From: Desulfoglaeba alkanexedens ALDC
GTDB taxonomy: Bacteria > Desulfobacterota > Syntrophobacteria > Syntrophobacterales > DSM-9756
Direction: 5' to 3'
Assembly: GCF_005377625.1 (NCBI RefSeq)
Contig: NZ_CP040098.1
Coordinates: 2,411,501 to 2,475,500 of the forward strand
Length of the DNA stretch: 64,000 nt
The translations under genes and the position numbers were made by a program. Position 1 is the first letter of the stretch. Each line of letters opens with the position of its first letter. This document shows positions 9,145-17,006 of the stretch, piece by piece. The notes beneath the pieces are model-generated. The model did no database searches and was not told where the DNA came from. It saw only the letters and a program-made list of their open reading frames with translations.

Positions 9145-10491
9145 ATGGCCGAGATCGCTCCTTTTAGAGGGCTCCGCTACAATCCCCTGCGCGTCGCGGA
9201 TCTTAACCAGGTGGTCATTCCGCCCTACGACGTCATTTCTCCGGAGGAACAGGATTTCTTTCACGCCCTGAGCCCTTACAACATGATCAATCTGGAGCTG
9301 GGCAAGGCTTCGCAGGAAGACACCGAGGGGGAAAACCCTCACACCCGGGCCGGGTGTTTGCTGAACGCGTGGCGCTCGGAAGGGGTGCTCATCCGAGATG
9401 AGGTACCGAGCCTCTACCATTACGAGCTGGATTACACGCTGGGATCCCGGAGGCTTACACGCAAGGGCTTGGTGGGACTTCTCCGGCTGGAAGATTTTTC
9501 GACGGGGCGGGTGCGCCCCCACGAAAAGACCTTCAGCAAGGTGAAAAGCGAGCGCTTGGGGCTGATGCTTTCCTGTCATGCCAATCTGAGTCCGGTGTTC
9601 GCGCTTTACAGTGATCCGGAGGGGCGGGTGGAAGCGCTGTTCCAAGACCGGGAAGTGTCGCCCTGTGCGTCTTTTCGTGACCGAAACGGGTTCGATCACC
9701 GGCTCCGGCGGGTCACGTCTCCGAACGTTTTCCGCGAACTGCGCCGGCTTATGCAGGATCGGATGATCTTCATCGCGGACGGCCATCACCGGTACGAAAC
9801 GGCGCTCAAGTTCCGGGATATTCTGCGCGAACGGCATCCGGGTGCGGGTCCCCGGGCCCCCTTCGAATTCGTCATGGTTTATCTGTCGCCCATGGAAGGG
9901 GAGGGATTGAGCATTCTGCCCACGCATCGGCTTCTCAAGCATGTGGGCAGGGACGCCTTTGAACGGGTGCTCCCGGCGGCTGAAGCATTCTTTCAGGTGA
10001 CGCCTTTCGAGGCGACCGAGGAGCGGGACAGGCGGCGTTGGATGGCGCGGCTTTCCGAGGCGGCTGAAGCGAGGCGGACGGCGGTGGGCGTGGCCGTGCA
10101 CGGCGGATCGAAGCTTTTTCTTTTGACTGCGAGGGACGATCGAATCCGGCGGTTTTTGGATGATCAGGGTGTTCCCGGGGTTCTCCAGTCCCTGGACGTG
10201 GTGATCCTGGACCGGGTCGTGCTGCGCCGCATTCTCGGTCTTTCGGAATCGTTTCTGTCGGACCCCCGGAACATCCAGTTCAGCCACGATCTGGACGAAG
10301 GCCTCACTCGTGTCCTTTCCGGAGTCAACGATTTGGGGTTTTTTGTCAACCCGACCCGCGTCGACCAGGTGCGCGACGTGGCTTCGGCCGGGCTGATCAT
10401 GCCCCACAAGGCCACGTATTTTTACCCCAAGGTTTCTAGCGGCTTGGTTCTGCATCCCATCGATGTGAACGAGGAGGTGCCGCTTTTTTGA
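9145..10491 (+). CDS. DUF1015 domain-containing protein
   Basis: About 448 aa. N-terminus AEIAPFRGLRYNP and VVIPPYDVISPEEQ are the family hallmark. Further conserved pieces are RPHEKTFSKVKSERL, the histidine-rich IADGHHRYETALKFRD, and a C-terminal LFFV-like GFFVNPTRVDQVRDVASAG with MPHKATYFYPK. The family is widespread, mainly in anaerobes, often near amino-acid metabolism or phosphoenolpyruvate genes, and its reaction is not established. Start 9145 is supported by AAAGGAAGAG at proper spacing; an in-frame TTG at 9124 is rejected. The next gene starts 55 bp downstream on the same strand. Confidence 0.9.
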   Translation: MAEIAPFRGLRYNPLRVADLNQVVIPPYDVISPEEQDFFHALSPYNMINLELGKASQEDTEGENPHTRAGCLLNAWRSEGVLIRDEVPSLYHYELDYTLGSRRLTRKGLVGLLRLEDFSTGRVRPHEKTFSKVKSERLGLMLSCHANLSPVFALYSDPEGRVEALFQDREVSPCASFRDRNGFDHRLRRVTSPNVFRELRRLMQDRMIFIADGHHRYETALKFRDILRERHPGAGPRAPFEFVMVYLSPMEGEGLSILPTHRLLKHVGRDAFERVLPAAEAFFQVTPFEATEERDRRRWMARLSEAAEARRTAVGVAVHGGSKLFLLTARDDRIRRFLDDQGVPGVLQSLDVVILDRVVLRRILGLSESFLSDPRNIQFSHDLDEGLTRVLSGVNDLGFFVNPTRVDQVRDVASAGLIMPHKATYFYPKVSSGLVLHPIDVNEEVPLF

Positions 10492-10546
10492 GGCGCCGGG
10501 ATGTGTGGCGTTTTTGGGGCGTCCCAAGGGAGAGGCTGTGGCCGTG

Positions 10547-11320
10547 ATGGACTGTGTTCCTTCATGCGGCAAGCCCGAATCGGCGGACAGCGGCGGGCGC
10601 GAGACGACCTGTGATACGCTCTTCGGGGGCCGGCTGGTGCTCCGCCAGGACAAGACCGGTTACCGCTTTTCCATCGATTCCGTGCTCTTGGCGGGCCTTA
10701 CGCGGGTGAAACCCGCCGACCGCGTGGTGGACCTGGGAACCGGCTGCGGCGTGGTTCCCTTGATCCTGGCTTTCCGCGGGCGGGGCCGGGAATGGATCGG
10801 GGTGGAGATCCAGCGTGAACTGGCGGAACTCGCCCGCGAAAACGTGAGGCGGAACGGCTTCGGCGGCCGCGTCGCCGTCGTGGAAGCGGACATGAGGTGC
10901 CTGGGGGACCTCGTGATCCCGGGGAGTGTCGATCTGGTGGTGAGCAACCCGCCTTACCGGCGCCGAGGTTCGGGACGGGTGAACTCCGACCGGCAGCGCG
11001 CGCTGGCCCGGCATGAATTTGCGGGATCCGCCGCCGACGTGTTCGAAAGCGCATCGGGGCTCCTCCGAGAGGGGGGCCGTCTGGCCCTCATTTATCCAGC
11101 GAGCCGCCTGGAAGAGCTGATGGGGCTCGGCGACCGGTGGGGGTTTCGAGCCAAGCGGCTGACTATGATCCACTCGGATCCTGGAAGCCCAGGATGCCTG
11201 GTGCACCTCGAATACCGAAAGGGTGGCGGACCGGACCTGTCGGTGGAGCCTCCCTTCTTCATTCACGATGGTCGTGGCGGTTACAGCGAAGCCGCGAAGT
11301 GCTTGTACGAAGTCCCTTGA
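10547..11320 (+). CDS. tRNA1(Val) (adenine-N6)-methyltransferase-like SAM methyltransferase
   Basis: About 257 aa class I methyltransferase. SAM motif I is VVDLGTGCGVVPLILA and the amino-methyltransferase catalytic motif is SNPPYR, so the target is probably an exocyclic amine of adenine or glutamine. The preceding FSIDSVLLAGLTRVKPADR block is characteristic of the TrmN6/YfiC family that methylates A37 of tRNA1(Val). The start is ambiguous among ATG 10547, GTG 10544 and GTG 10538; AAGGGAGAGG at 10526-10535 favours 10544/10547. It is followed 16 bp later by an SDR gene on the same strand. Confidence 0.82.
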   Translation: MDCVPSCGKPESADSGGRETTCDTLFGGRLVLRQDKTGYRFSIDSVLLAGLTRVKPADRVVDLGTGCGVVPLILAFRGRGREWIGVEIQRELAELARENVRRNGFGGRVAVVEADMRCLGDLVIPGSVDLVVSNPPYRRRGSGRVNSDRQRALARHEFAGSAADVFESASGLLREGGRLALIYPASRLEELMGLGDRWGFRAKRLTMIHSDPGSPGCLVHLEYRKGGGPDLSVEPPFFIHDGRGGYSEAAKCLYEVP

Positions 11321-11335
11321 GAGAAGGGAGCGGAA

Positions 11336-12127
11336 ATGGATCTGGGAATCAACGGCAAGGTGGCGTTTGTGGCTGGTGCCAGCCGGGGACTCGGAAAGGC
11401 GGTGGCGTTGGAATTGAGCCGGGAAGGAGCCAAGGTGGCGATCTGTGCCTTGGACGATCCCGAGCTTCCCGGGGCCGTGGAAGAGATCAAGGCGGCCACG
11501 GGAGGCGAAGTGATCGGTATCCCCAGCGACGTGACCGACGCGGATCAGGCCAAGGGCTTCGTCCGAAAGGGACTCGAACATTTCGGCACCGTGGATATCC
11601 TGGTTAACAATGCCGGCGGGCCCCCTTCAAGGACTTTCATGGAAATCGACGACGACCTGTGGACCTTCGGATTCAAGCTGAACCTCATGAGCACCATCGT
11701 CATGACCCGGGAAGCGGTCCCGGTCATGAAGGAGAAACGTTGGGGGCGCATCATCAACATGACATCGGTGGCGGTCAAGCAGCCCATCGACGGTTTGATT
11801 CTCTCGAATACGATGCGTTCCGGGGTGATCGGACTGGCCAAGACCCTTTCCAACGAACTGGCGCCTTACAACGTGACGGTCAACAACGTGTGTCCGGGCT
11901 ACACCATGACGGAACGCGTGAGGAATCTGTCGGAATTCCTGGCGGAGAAGCAGCATACAACGCCGGAGGCTGTGATCCGGAAATGGGAATCGGAAATCCC
12001 CATGGGGCGCCTCGGAACCGTCGGCGAATTTTCGGCCCTGGTCGCTTTTCTGGCGTCGGAAAGAGCGGGATTCATCACGGGGACTTCCATCCAGATCGAC
12101 GGGGGCTATTACCGAGGGATCCTGTAA
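11336..12127 (+). CDS. SDR family oxidoreductase with non-canonical active site
   Basis: 263 aa Rossmann-fold short-chain dehydrogenase. The cofactor motif GASRGLGKA and the structural NNAGG are present. The catalytic Tyr-x-x-x-Lys of classical SDRs is replaced: the expected YSASK position reads SNTMR, and the motif continues SGVIGLAKTLSNELAPYNVTV in perfect alignment. This matches the 3-oxoacyl-ACP-reductase-like SDR subgroup (CDD cd05344) known to lack the canonical tetrad, so the loss is a family trait and not decay. Activity is uncertain. AGAAGGGAG precedes the ATG. fabH starts 40 bp downstream on the same strand, so an acyl-chain substrate is a fair guess. Confidence 0.88.
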   Translation: MDLGINGKVAFVAGASRGLGKAVALELSREGAKVAICALDDPELPGAVEEIKAATGGEVIGIPSDVTDADQAKGFVRKGLEHFGTVDILVNNAGGPPSRTFMEIDDDLWTFGFKLNLMSTIVMTREAVPVMKEKRWGRIINMTSVAVKQPIDGLILSNTMRSGVIGLAKTLSNELAPYNVTVNNVCPGYTMTERVRNLSEFLAEKQHTTPEAVIRKWESEIPMGRLGTVGEFSALVAFLASERAGFITGTSIQIDGGYYRGIL

Positions 12128-12167
12128 GAAGCAGGCCTCAAGGATCATCAGATTGGAAGGACGTACC

Positions 12168-13184
12168 ATGCCACAACGCACCGCCGTCATCCGCTCTGTG
12201 GGGCGCTTCCTCCCGGAACGACGCCTCACCAACCAAGACCTGGAAAAGATGGTGGACACCACCGAGGAGTGGATCCTCACCCGAACCGGCATCCGCGAAA
12301 GGCGCATCCTGGAACCCGGCCTGGGGTGTTCGTACATGGCGGCGCGGGCGGCCGCCGATTGCCTGGAGCGTGCGGGGACGCCGGCTTCCGAAGTGGACGC
12401 CATCATTGTCGGGACGGTGACGCCCGACATGTTTTTCCCTTCGACGGCGTGCCTGGTGCAACGGGAGATCGGCGCGAGCCGGGCCTGGGGATTCGATCTT
12501 TCCGCCGGCTGCTCCAGCTTCCTGTTTTCGCTCACCGCCGGAGTCCAGATGATCGAATCGGGACGCTACGACAAGGTGTTGGTGATCGGGGCCGATGTCA
12601 TGAGTTCCATCATCGACTACCAGGACCGGAACACCTGCGTGCTCTTCGGCGACGCCGCCGGGGCCGTACTCCTGGAGCCTTGTGAAGAGGAGGGGTACGG
12701 TGTGCTGGATTTCATTCAGCGGATCGACGGAATCGGCGAACCCTACCTGCACATGAAGGCGGGCGGCAGCCGCAAGCCCGCGAGTCTTGAGACGGTCCGC
12801 AACCGCGAGCATTACGTTTACCAGGAAGGAAAGCGCGTCTTCAAATTCGCGGTGACGGAAATGGCGGATGTGGCCGTAGCCGTTTTGGACCGGAACGGAA
12901 TCAAGGGAGAAGATCTCGCCCTTTTCATTCCGCACCAGGCCAATCTTCGGATCATCGAGGCCTGTGCCAATCGCATGAACATCCCCATGGACCGCGTGGT
13001 GGTGAATATCGACCGATATGCCAATACCACCGGAGCGACCATCCCACTGTGCCTTTACGAAGCCGTTGTGGAGCAAGACCGACTGAAGCGGGGCGATTAC
13101 CTGGTCATCGCCACCTTCGGGGCGGGATTCACGTGGGGGAGCGCGCTGGTGCGCTGGCACCGGACCGGTCCGCCCCGGCCGTGA
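12168..13184 (+). CDS. 3-oxoacyl-ACP synthase III family protein (FabH-like)
   Basis: About 338 aa thiolase-fold KAS III. The catalytic triad is complete: Cys115 in DLSAGCSSF, His in IPHQANLRI, and Asn in YANTTGATIPL. FabH condenses an acyl-CoA primer with malonyl-ACP to start fatty-acid synthesis; relatives make specialised beta-ketoacyl products. The N-terminal signature VDTTEEWILTRTGIRERR is canonical. Start 12168 has GGAAGG upstream. It lies beside an SDR and away from any acpP/fabD/fabF, so it may be a dedicated paralogue and not the housekeeping FabH. This is inference. Confidence 0.92.
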   Translation: MPQRTAVIRSVGRFLPERRLTNQDLEKMVDTTEEWILTRTGIRERRILEPGLGCSYMAARAAADCLERAGTPASEVDAIIVGTVTPDMFFPSTACLVQREIGASRAWGFDLSAGCSSFLFSLTAGVQMIESGRYDKVLVIGADVMSSIIDYQDRNTCVLFGDAAGAVLLEPCEEEGYGVLDFIQRIDGIGEPYLHMKAGGSRKPASLETVRNREHYVYQEGKRVFKFAVTEMADVAVAVLDRNGIKGEDLALFIPHQANLRIIEACANRMNIPMDRVVVNIDRYANTTGATIPLCLYEAVVEQDRLKRGDYLVIATFGAGFTWGSALVRWHRTGPPRP

Positions 13185-13543
13185 CGCGAACCGCATGCTG
13201 ATCGCGGCGAGGGCGCCGCTCCCCTCGTTCCCAAGCTCCAGCTTGGGAACGCCCTGCCCGGGAAGCTCCAGCTTCCCTCCTGCTACAACTGAAACGCGCT
13301 GTCTTTCTAGGGAGCTCGCCAGGATCTCGAAGTGGTCTTTCTCCTCGTTTCCAAGCTCCGGCTTGGGAACGGCCTCACCGAAGCTGGAGCTTCTGCACAG
13401 TTGTATTCCCAAGCTGGAGCTTGGGAATAAGAAGCAAAAGATCTGCACCAATTATTGTTGTGGGGATGCGGCATGCCAGCGTAGGGGCACGGTATGCCGT
13501 GCCCTTACACTTATTTCATTCTCGTTAAAGCAATCATTTGTCA
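13185..13543. repeat. Intergenic region with two type A repeats and one type D palindrome
   Basis: Type A units at 13227-13276 (two hairpins) and 13347-13428 (three hairpins). The second is followed by AAGAAGCAAAAGATCTGCAC, which also follows the copy at 43.65 kb, so the repeated unit is longer than its hairpins. A perfect type D palindrome, GTAGGGGCACGGTATGCC ending GGGC, lies at 13481-13508. No gene is visible. Confidence 0.7.
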
Positions 13544-13882
13544 TCATGATTTAAAATCTTCAACGGCTTTAAAAGCTAACTGTGCATGCATGAGTGCCGG
13601 TCCTCCACCCATCAAAACAGCCACAAGGCAGGTCTCCATTATTTCGTTTTCAGTCGCGCCGGCTTCAAGGGCTTGATGTACGTGATGAGCAATGCACCAA
13701 TGACATTGTTTGGAAATTGCTATTCCAATGGCTACCAACTCTTTTGTTTTTCGCGAAAGATCTCCATCCGTAGTTGCACATTCCATCAATCCGCCCATAG
13801 CTTGCATAAACTTAGGCTGTAATTTGCTCATTCTTGCCATACTTTCATTAACTTCCTTTACAGCCTTTTTCATGTCTTCCAT
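13544..13882 (-). CDS. Carboxymuconolactone decarboxylase (AhpD-like) family protein
   Basis: About 112 aa, all alpha. The family's redox motif is CHWCIAHHVH (CxxC plus following histidines), preceded by KTKELVAIGIAISKQ. Small CMD proteins of this kind are thiol peroxidase-like or unknown. Start 13882 (MEDMKKAVKE) has AAAGGAGA upstream on the coding strand; the longer frame to 13930 is rejected. First-strand neighbours are all on the minus strand, and the coding sequence is distinctly richer in A+T (many AAA, AAT, ATT codons) than flanking genes, which suggests horizontal acquisition of the 13.5-16.1 kb block. Confidence 0.87.
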   Translation of the reverse strand: MEDMKKAVKEVNESMARMSKLQPKFMQAMGGLMECATTDGDLSRKTKELVAIGIAISKQCHWCIAHHVHQALEAGATENEIMETCLVAVLMGGGPALMHAQLAFKAVEDFKS

Positions 13883-13962
13883 AATTATTCTCCTTTCATA
13901 CACGGCATGGCCATCATAGGCCGCATCCATGACATCGTAGAGCTAGTCGACCCTGGCTCGCC

Positions 13963-14679
13963 TCATTTGCAAGAGGCTCCCAATACATATTCGTTACCTG
14001 GATCAAGAACCAAAACCTCAGCCTCGGGCACCTCCTTCTTCATAATTTCCGTAAAAGGCAAGGCATCCTGTTCCAGAAGGGGAAAGGTCTTATAATGCAT
14101 CGGTATAACCTTTTTGACTTGAAGCAATTTCGCGGCCATGGCGGCCTGAATTGGATCCATGGTAAATACGCCTCCTATAGGCAATAAGGCCAAATCAATA
14201 TTATAGAGCTCGCCGAGGATCTTCATCGAATAAAACACGCCGGTATCACCCGCATGGTAGACAGTGAAACCGTCTTCCAATTTTATGATATAACCTGCCG
14301 GGTTTCCTTTTTCGCAAGAATGATAAGCCTGAGTCATGGTTATTGCTACCCCATCGATATGGGCCGTACCGCCAATATTCATACCCATTCCGAATACTAT
14401 CTGGGAATCCGGGATGCCTGTATCTTCTTTCAGTTTACCAACGACCTCAGGCATGCCGACCAGCGTGGCGCCGGTGGCCTTTACGATCGGGCCGACATCC
14501 GCTATGTGATCAAAATGGTCATGCGTCACCAAAACCATGTCTGCCTTCACGATTTCTTCTACCTGACAGGCGGCCGATGGGTTGCCCGTCAACCATGGAT
14601 CAATAATTATCACCTTTTCGTTTTTGGTTGTGATTTGAAATCCTGCGTGACCTAAGTATTTAATAGTACTATTCGCCAT
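13963..14679 (-). CDS. UPF0173-type metal-dependent hydrolase (metallo-beta-lactamase fold)
   Basis: 238 aa. The metal-binding motif is VTHDHFDHIAD, with further ligands in AYHSCEKG, YHAGDTGVF and the C-terminal IPMHYKTFPLLEQD. The N-terminus IKYLGHAGFQI is typical of UPF0173/YtkL-like hydrolases. The substrate is unknown. AGGAGG-like TACAACAGGAGGTTG precedes the start on the coding strand. It is an AT-rich member of the minus-strand island; gaps to neighbours are 80 bp and 18 bp, consistent with one transcript. Confidence 0.9.
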   Translation of the reverse strand: MANSTIKYLGHAGFQITTKNEKVIIIDPWLTGNPSAACQVEEIVKADMVLVTHDHFDHIADVGPIVKATGATLVGMPEVVGKLKEDTGIPDSQIVFGMGMNIGGTAHIDGVAITMTQAYHSCEKGNPAGYIIKLEDGFTVYHAGDTGVFYSMKILGELYNIDLALLPIGGVFTMDPIQAAMAAKLLQVKKVIPMHYKTFPLLEQDALPFTEIMKKEVPEAEVLVLDPGNEYVLGASCK

Positions 14680-14697
14680 TTTGACAACCTCCTGTTT

Positions 14698-15168
14698 CTA
14701 TTGTTCCTTTGGTTCTCGTATAGCCGTGTAACGTGTTTCACAACAGCCGTCATTTGCGGCAACACTTTTAACGATCTCCATTCTTATGGCTTGGCCGGTT
14801 GCCGCCTCAAAGATTCCGTGATCTATACCCATCATTGCTTTGCAAATATCCCGGCCTTTGTTATTCAAACCGAGACCGCAACGGTAACCTTCTTCGGTTG
14901 TAAGATGAAAAACATGATCCGATTTCTCAATAATTTGGATCTTGGTTCCCCTTTTCCGAGCAGCATCCACAAACGCCTGCCCAACATTGCTCAGACTAGC
15001 ATCAGTGAGACCCTCTCTCATTTTTGACCCTATCGCCCTGCCGAGCTGATAACAAACATCTTCAATCAAGGGAAGAGCAGTTTTGCCGAACTTTTCATAA
15101 AACCTAAGGCTTAGAACCGCCAGGGCATCTCGTGGAGTTAGTATTTTCAAGTAGTTGTCTTCTGTCAT
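14698..15168 (-). CDS. Hypothetical protein, V4R / ATC-hydrolase-like
   Basis: About 156 aa from MTEDNYLKIL. The C-terminal half (EEGYRCGLGLNNKGRDICKA, then RMEIVKSVAANDGCCETRYT) has the Glu...Lys-x-x-x-Ala...Cys spacing seen in V4R and L-2-amino-thiazoline-4-carboxylate hydrolase-like domains, which may bind metal, haem or small ligands. This is a weak pattern call. A longer frame to 15252 is an artefact: its first 28 residues are translated from a type A repeat. AAGAAGGAA precedes the chosen start. Member of the AT-rich island; function unassigned. Confidence 0.6.
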   Translation of the reverse strand: MTEDNYLKILTPRDALAVLSLRFYEKFGKTALPLIEDVCYQLGRAIGSKMREGLTDASLSNVGQAFVDAARKRGTKIQIIEKSDHVFHLTTEEGYRCGLGLNNKGRDICKAMMGIDHGIFEAATGQAIRMEIVKSVAANDGCCETRYTAIREPKEQ

Positions 15169-15192
15169 TGCTTGTTTTTCCTTCTTCCCCTC

Positions 15193-15243
15193 GTTCCCAA
15201 GCTCCGGCTTGGGAACGGCCTGCCCGGGAAGCTCCAGCTTCCC
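15193..15243. repeat. Type A palindromic repeat inside the AT-rich operon
   Basis: Two hairpin units (GTTCCCAAGCTCCGGC and GGAAGCTCCAGCTTCC) lie in the 99-bp gap between the crotonase and V4R-like genes. Its GC-rich sequence contrasts with the AT-rich genes around it, so the repeat probably inserted after the island arrived. Confidence 0.7.
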
Positions 15244-15267
15244 TCCTGCCACACCTGCCTTAGCAGA

Positions 15268-16047
15268 TCAGTTCCCCGTAAATACCGGCCTTCGTTTCTC
15301 CAGCATCGCCTTGATCCCTTCTTCTGCATCCTTGCTCCGGTTTATCTCATCTACGTGAAGACGTTTGAGTTCCTCTTCTAATATCGGATCGAGGGGGTTT
15401 TCTTCGAATAATTTTCTTATAGTTGATTTGGTGATCCTTACCGCTATCGGAGCTGTTTCTTCTGCCAGTTCATTTGCGAGGGAATAGGTAACGGACTCCA
15501 GCTCATCAGGGCTGACTACCAGGTTCACCAGATCGATCTCTTTAGCCCTCTGTGCATCAATCAATCTTCCGCCAAGAAGTATCTCTTTGGCCGGCCTTAT
15601 GCCAACCAACCGGGTTAAACGTTCTATCTGCGTATAATAATAGGTCCTTCCCAATCTAACCAAAGGCGCGCCGAATCGAGCGCCTTGCGCTGCAAGACAG
15701 AAATCTGAAAGTACGCAAAGATCAAGTCCGATACCTACGGCTGGACCATAGACCATGGAAATAACGAGCATAGGATAACGGATAAGGCTGTCAAGACAGT
15801 ATTCCAGCCCCTCGATAGTCCTTTTGAATTCTTTCTGCCCCCCGGCAAGGTCGACGCCAGATGAAAAAGCCTCTTTACCGCTCCCCCTCAAGACAATGAC
15901 CCTGATACTGCCTTTCTTTTCTATTTCTTTGATCACATCACCCAGAGCAAAAAGGGCGTCTGCATCTAAGGCATTCTTCTTGTCAGGCCTGTCTATGGTA
16001 ATCGTGCTGACATAGCCTTTATCTTCTCTGATGATTTTTTTTTCCAT
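15268..16047 (-). CDS. Enoyl-CoA hydratase/isomerase (crotonase) family protein with altered catalytic residues
   Basis: About 259 aa. N-terminus STITIDRPDKKNALDADAL and the oxyanion-hole regions (SSGVDLAGG; VYGPAVGIGLDL) are crotonase-type. The two catalytic glutamates of true hydratases are both changed. The first, in the usual GGGCEL, is Asp in GIGLDL; the second, in FGQPE, is Leu in FGAPLVRLG. Hydratase activity is therefore unlikely. An isomerase, lyase or CoA-thioester hydrolase-like reaction is possible. The start at 16047 is preferred; the extra 75 residues of the longer frame have no crotonase similarity. First gene of the AT-rich minus-strand island. Confidence 0.85.
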   Translation of the reverse strand: MEKKIIREDKGYVSTITIDRPDKKNALDADALFALGDVIKEIEKKGSIRVIVLRGSGKEAFSSGVDLAGGQKEFKRTIEGLEYCLDSLIRYPMLVISMVYGPAVGIGLDLCVLSDFCLAAQGARFGAPLVRLGRTYYYTQIERLTRLVGIRPAKEILLGGRLIDAQRAKEIDLVNLVVSPDELESVTYSLANELAEETAPIAVRITKSTIRKLFEENPLDPILEEELKRLHVDEINRSKDAEEGIKAMLEKRRPVFTGN

Positions 16048-16441
16048 ACCCGTATGCTTTGTTGTTAATTGTTGTCTGTTACATGGCTCCCGGATGGTAT
16101 TCTCCAAAGACCTCGTACATCGCCTGGCAAATCCCCTGCAAAGCAGCATGAGAGTTAACATATTTTGTGACAAACGGCATAAGGTTCGCAAGACATTTTT
16201 TGCCGTTTCATTGCTTTTTGAGTTGAGCAAGCGCGGACTTGCGCCGTTTCTCGGCCGTGGCCATGAATCCACAAAATCTTCTTTATTTTCAATGCGCTTT
16301 TGTCTTTCCTACGCGCTTTTTGCCATTGCCTGAAATGCTCGGAGAAGGAGTCTCGATGAGATCGGCGGGATGAAAAGAAGAAAAAGAGAGCAAAACCACA
16401 CAGGTTGGGAGCCCACGGGATCTGCTCTCGAGAGTGGCCGG
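16048..16441. other. Intergenic gap upstream of the AT-rich island
   Basis: AT-rich sequence between the crotonase start and the end of the PxxKW gene. It should contain the promoter of the minus-strand island, but no convincing -35/-10 pair was identified. No repeat of the window's families was seen. Confidence 0.4.
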
Positions 16442-16729
16442 CTACTTACGCTTACCGGTGCGCTTGGAAGCCTTGAGCGGGTTGATCTTGGCCTGCTGCT
16501 GAGCCGAAGTCTCCGCTTTTACGTGCGTGGCGAAGTTACAGAAGCCGGTCCTCCACTTGATGGCCGGATTGGGGCAGGTCGCGCAGAACCTTCCGGTCGG
16601 AAGTTCGACGATCCGCTGACAACCTTCACATTGTTCCACCACCGGGTAGCAAGAGCCCCCGTTGAAACCACACCCCGTCTTCGTCATGAAGGCGCATTCT
16701 TGCCCCGCCTTCACCGTTTGGCATATCAT
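16442..16729 (-). CDS. PxxKW family cysteine-rich protein
   Basis: 95 aa with ten cysteines in spaced pairs (CGFNGGSC, CEGCQR, CATC) followed by the naming motif PNPAIKW and a basic Lys/Arg-rich tail. The family occurs mainly in deltaproteobacteria and its role is unknown; the cysteine spacing suggests zinc or iron-sulfur binding. It is GC-rich again, so it lies outside the AT-rich island. It is divergent from pilB. Confidence 0.88.
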   Translation of the reverse strand: MICQTVKAGQECAFMTKTGCGFNGGSCYPVVEQCEGCQRIVELPTGRFCATCPNPAIKWRTGFCNFATHVKAETSAQQQAKINPLKASKRTGKRK

Positions 16730-17006
16730 GGCGACTACCTCCCGTTTCGTTGAAATTCAGCCCTCATCGCAACAGCGGCAATCATATTCATCCGTTTTTC
16801 GGTGTCAAGAGAATTTGGAAAAGATTTTGCGCCCGCCCGATGCCCCCTTTCCGAGGAATCGTTAAAGTTTTTCCCTTTTCTGGCGATTCCCTAGGTGTGT
16901 CTGGTTGCATGGTGTCGGAAGTGTTCCAGGCCGGCCGCGGCGGAGTCTTGCCTGCGGCATGCCGGAGTATCGAATCTTGTCTTGTCTCTCGGGGAATTCG
17001 AACCGG

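Noticed and set aside
9019-10653. Minus-strand open frame opposite the DUF1015 gene
   Set aside because: The sense strand carries strong family motifs; the antisense frame shows none.
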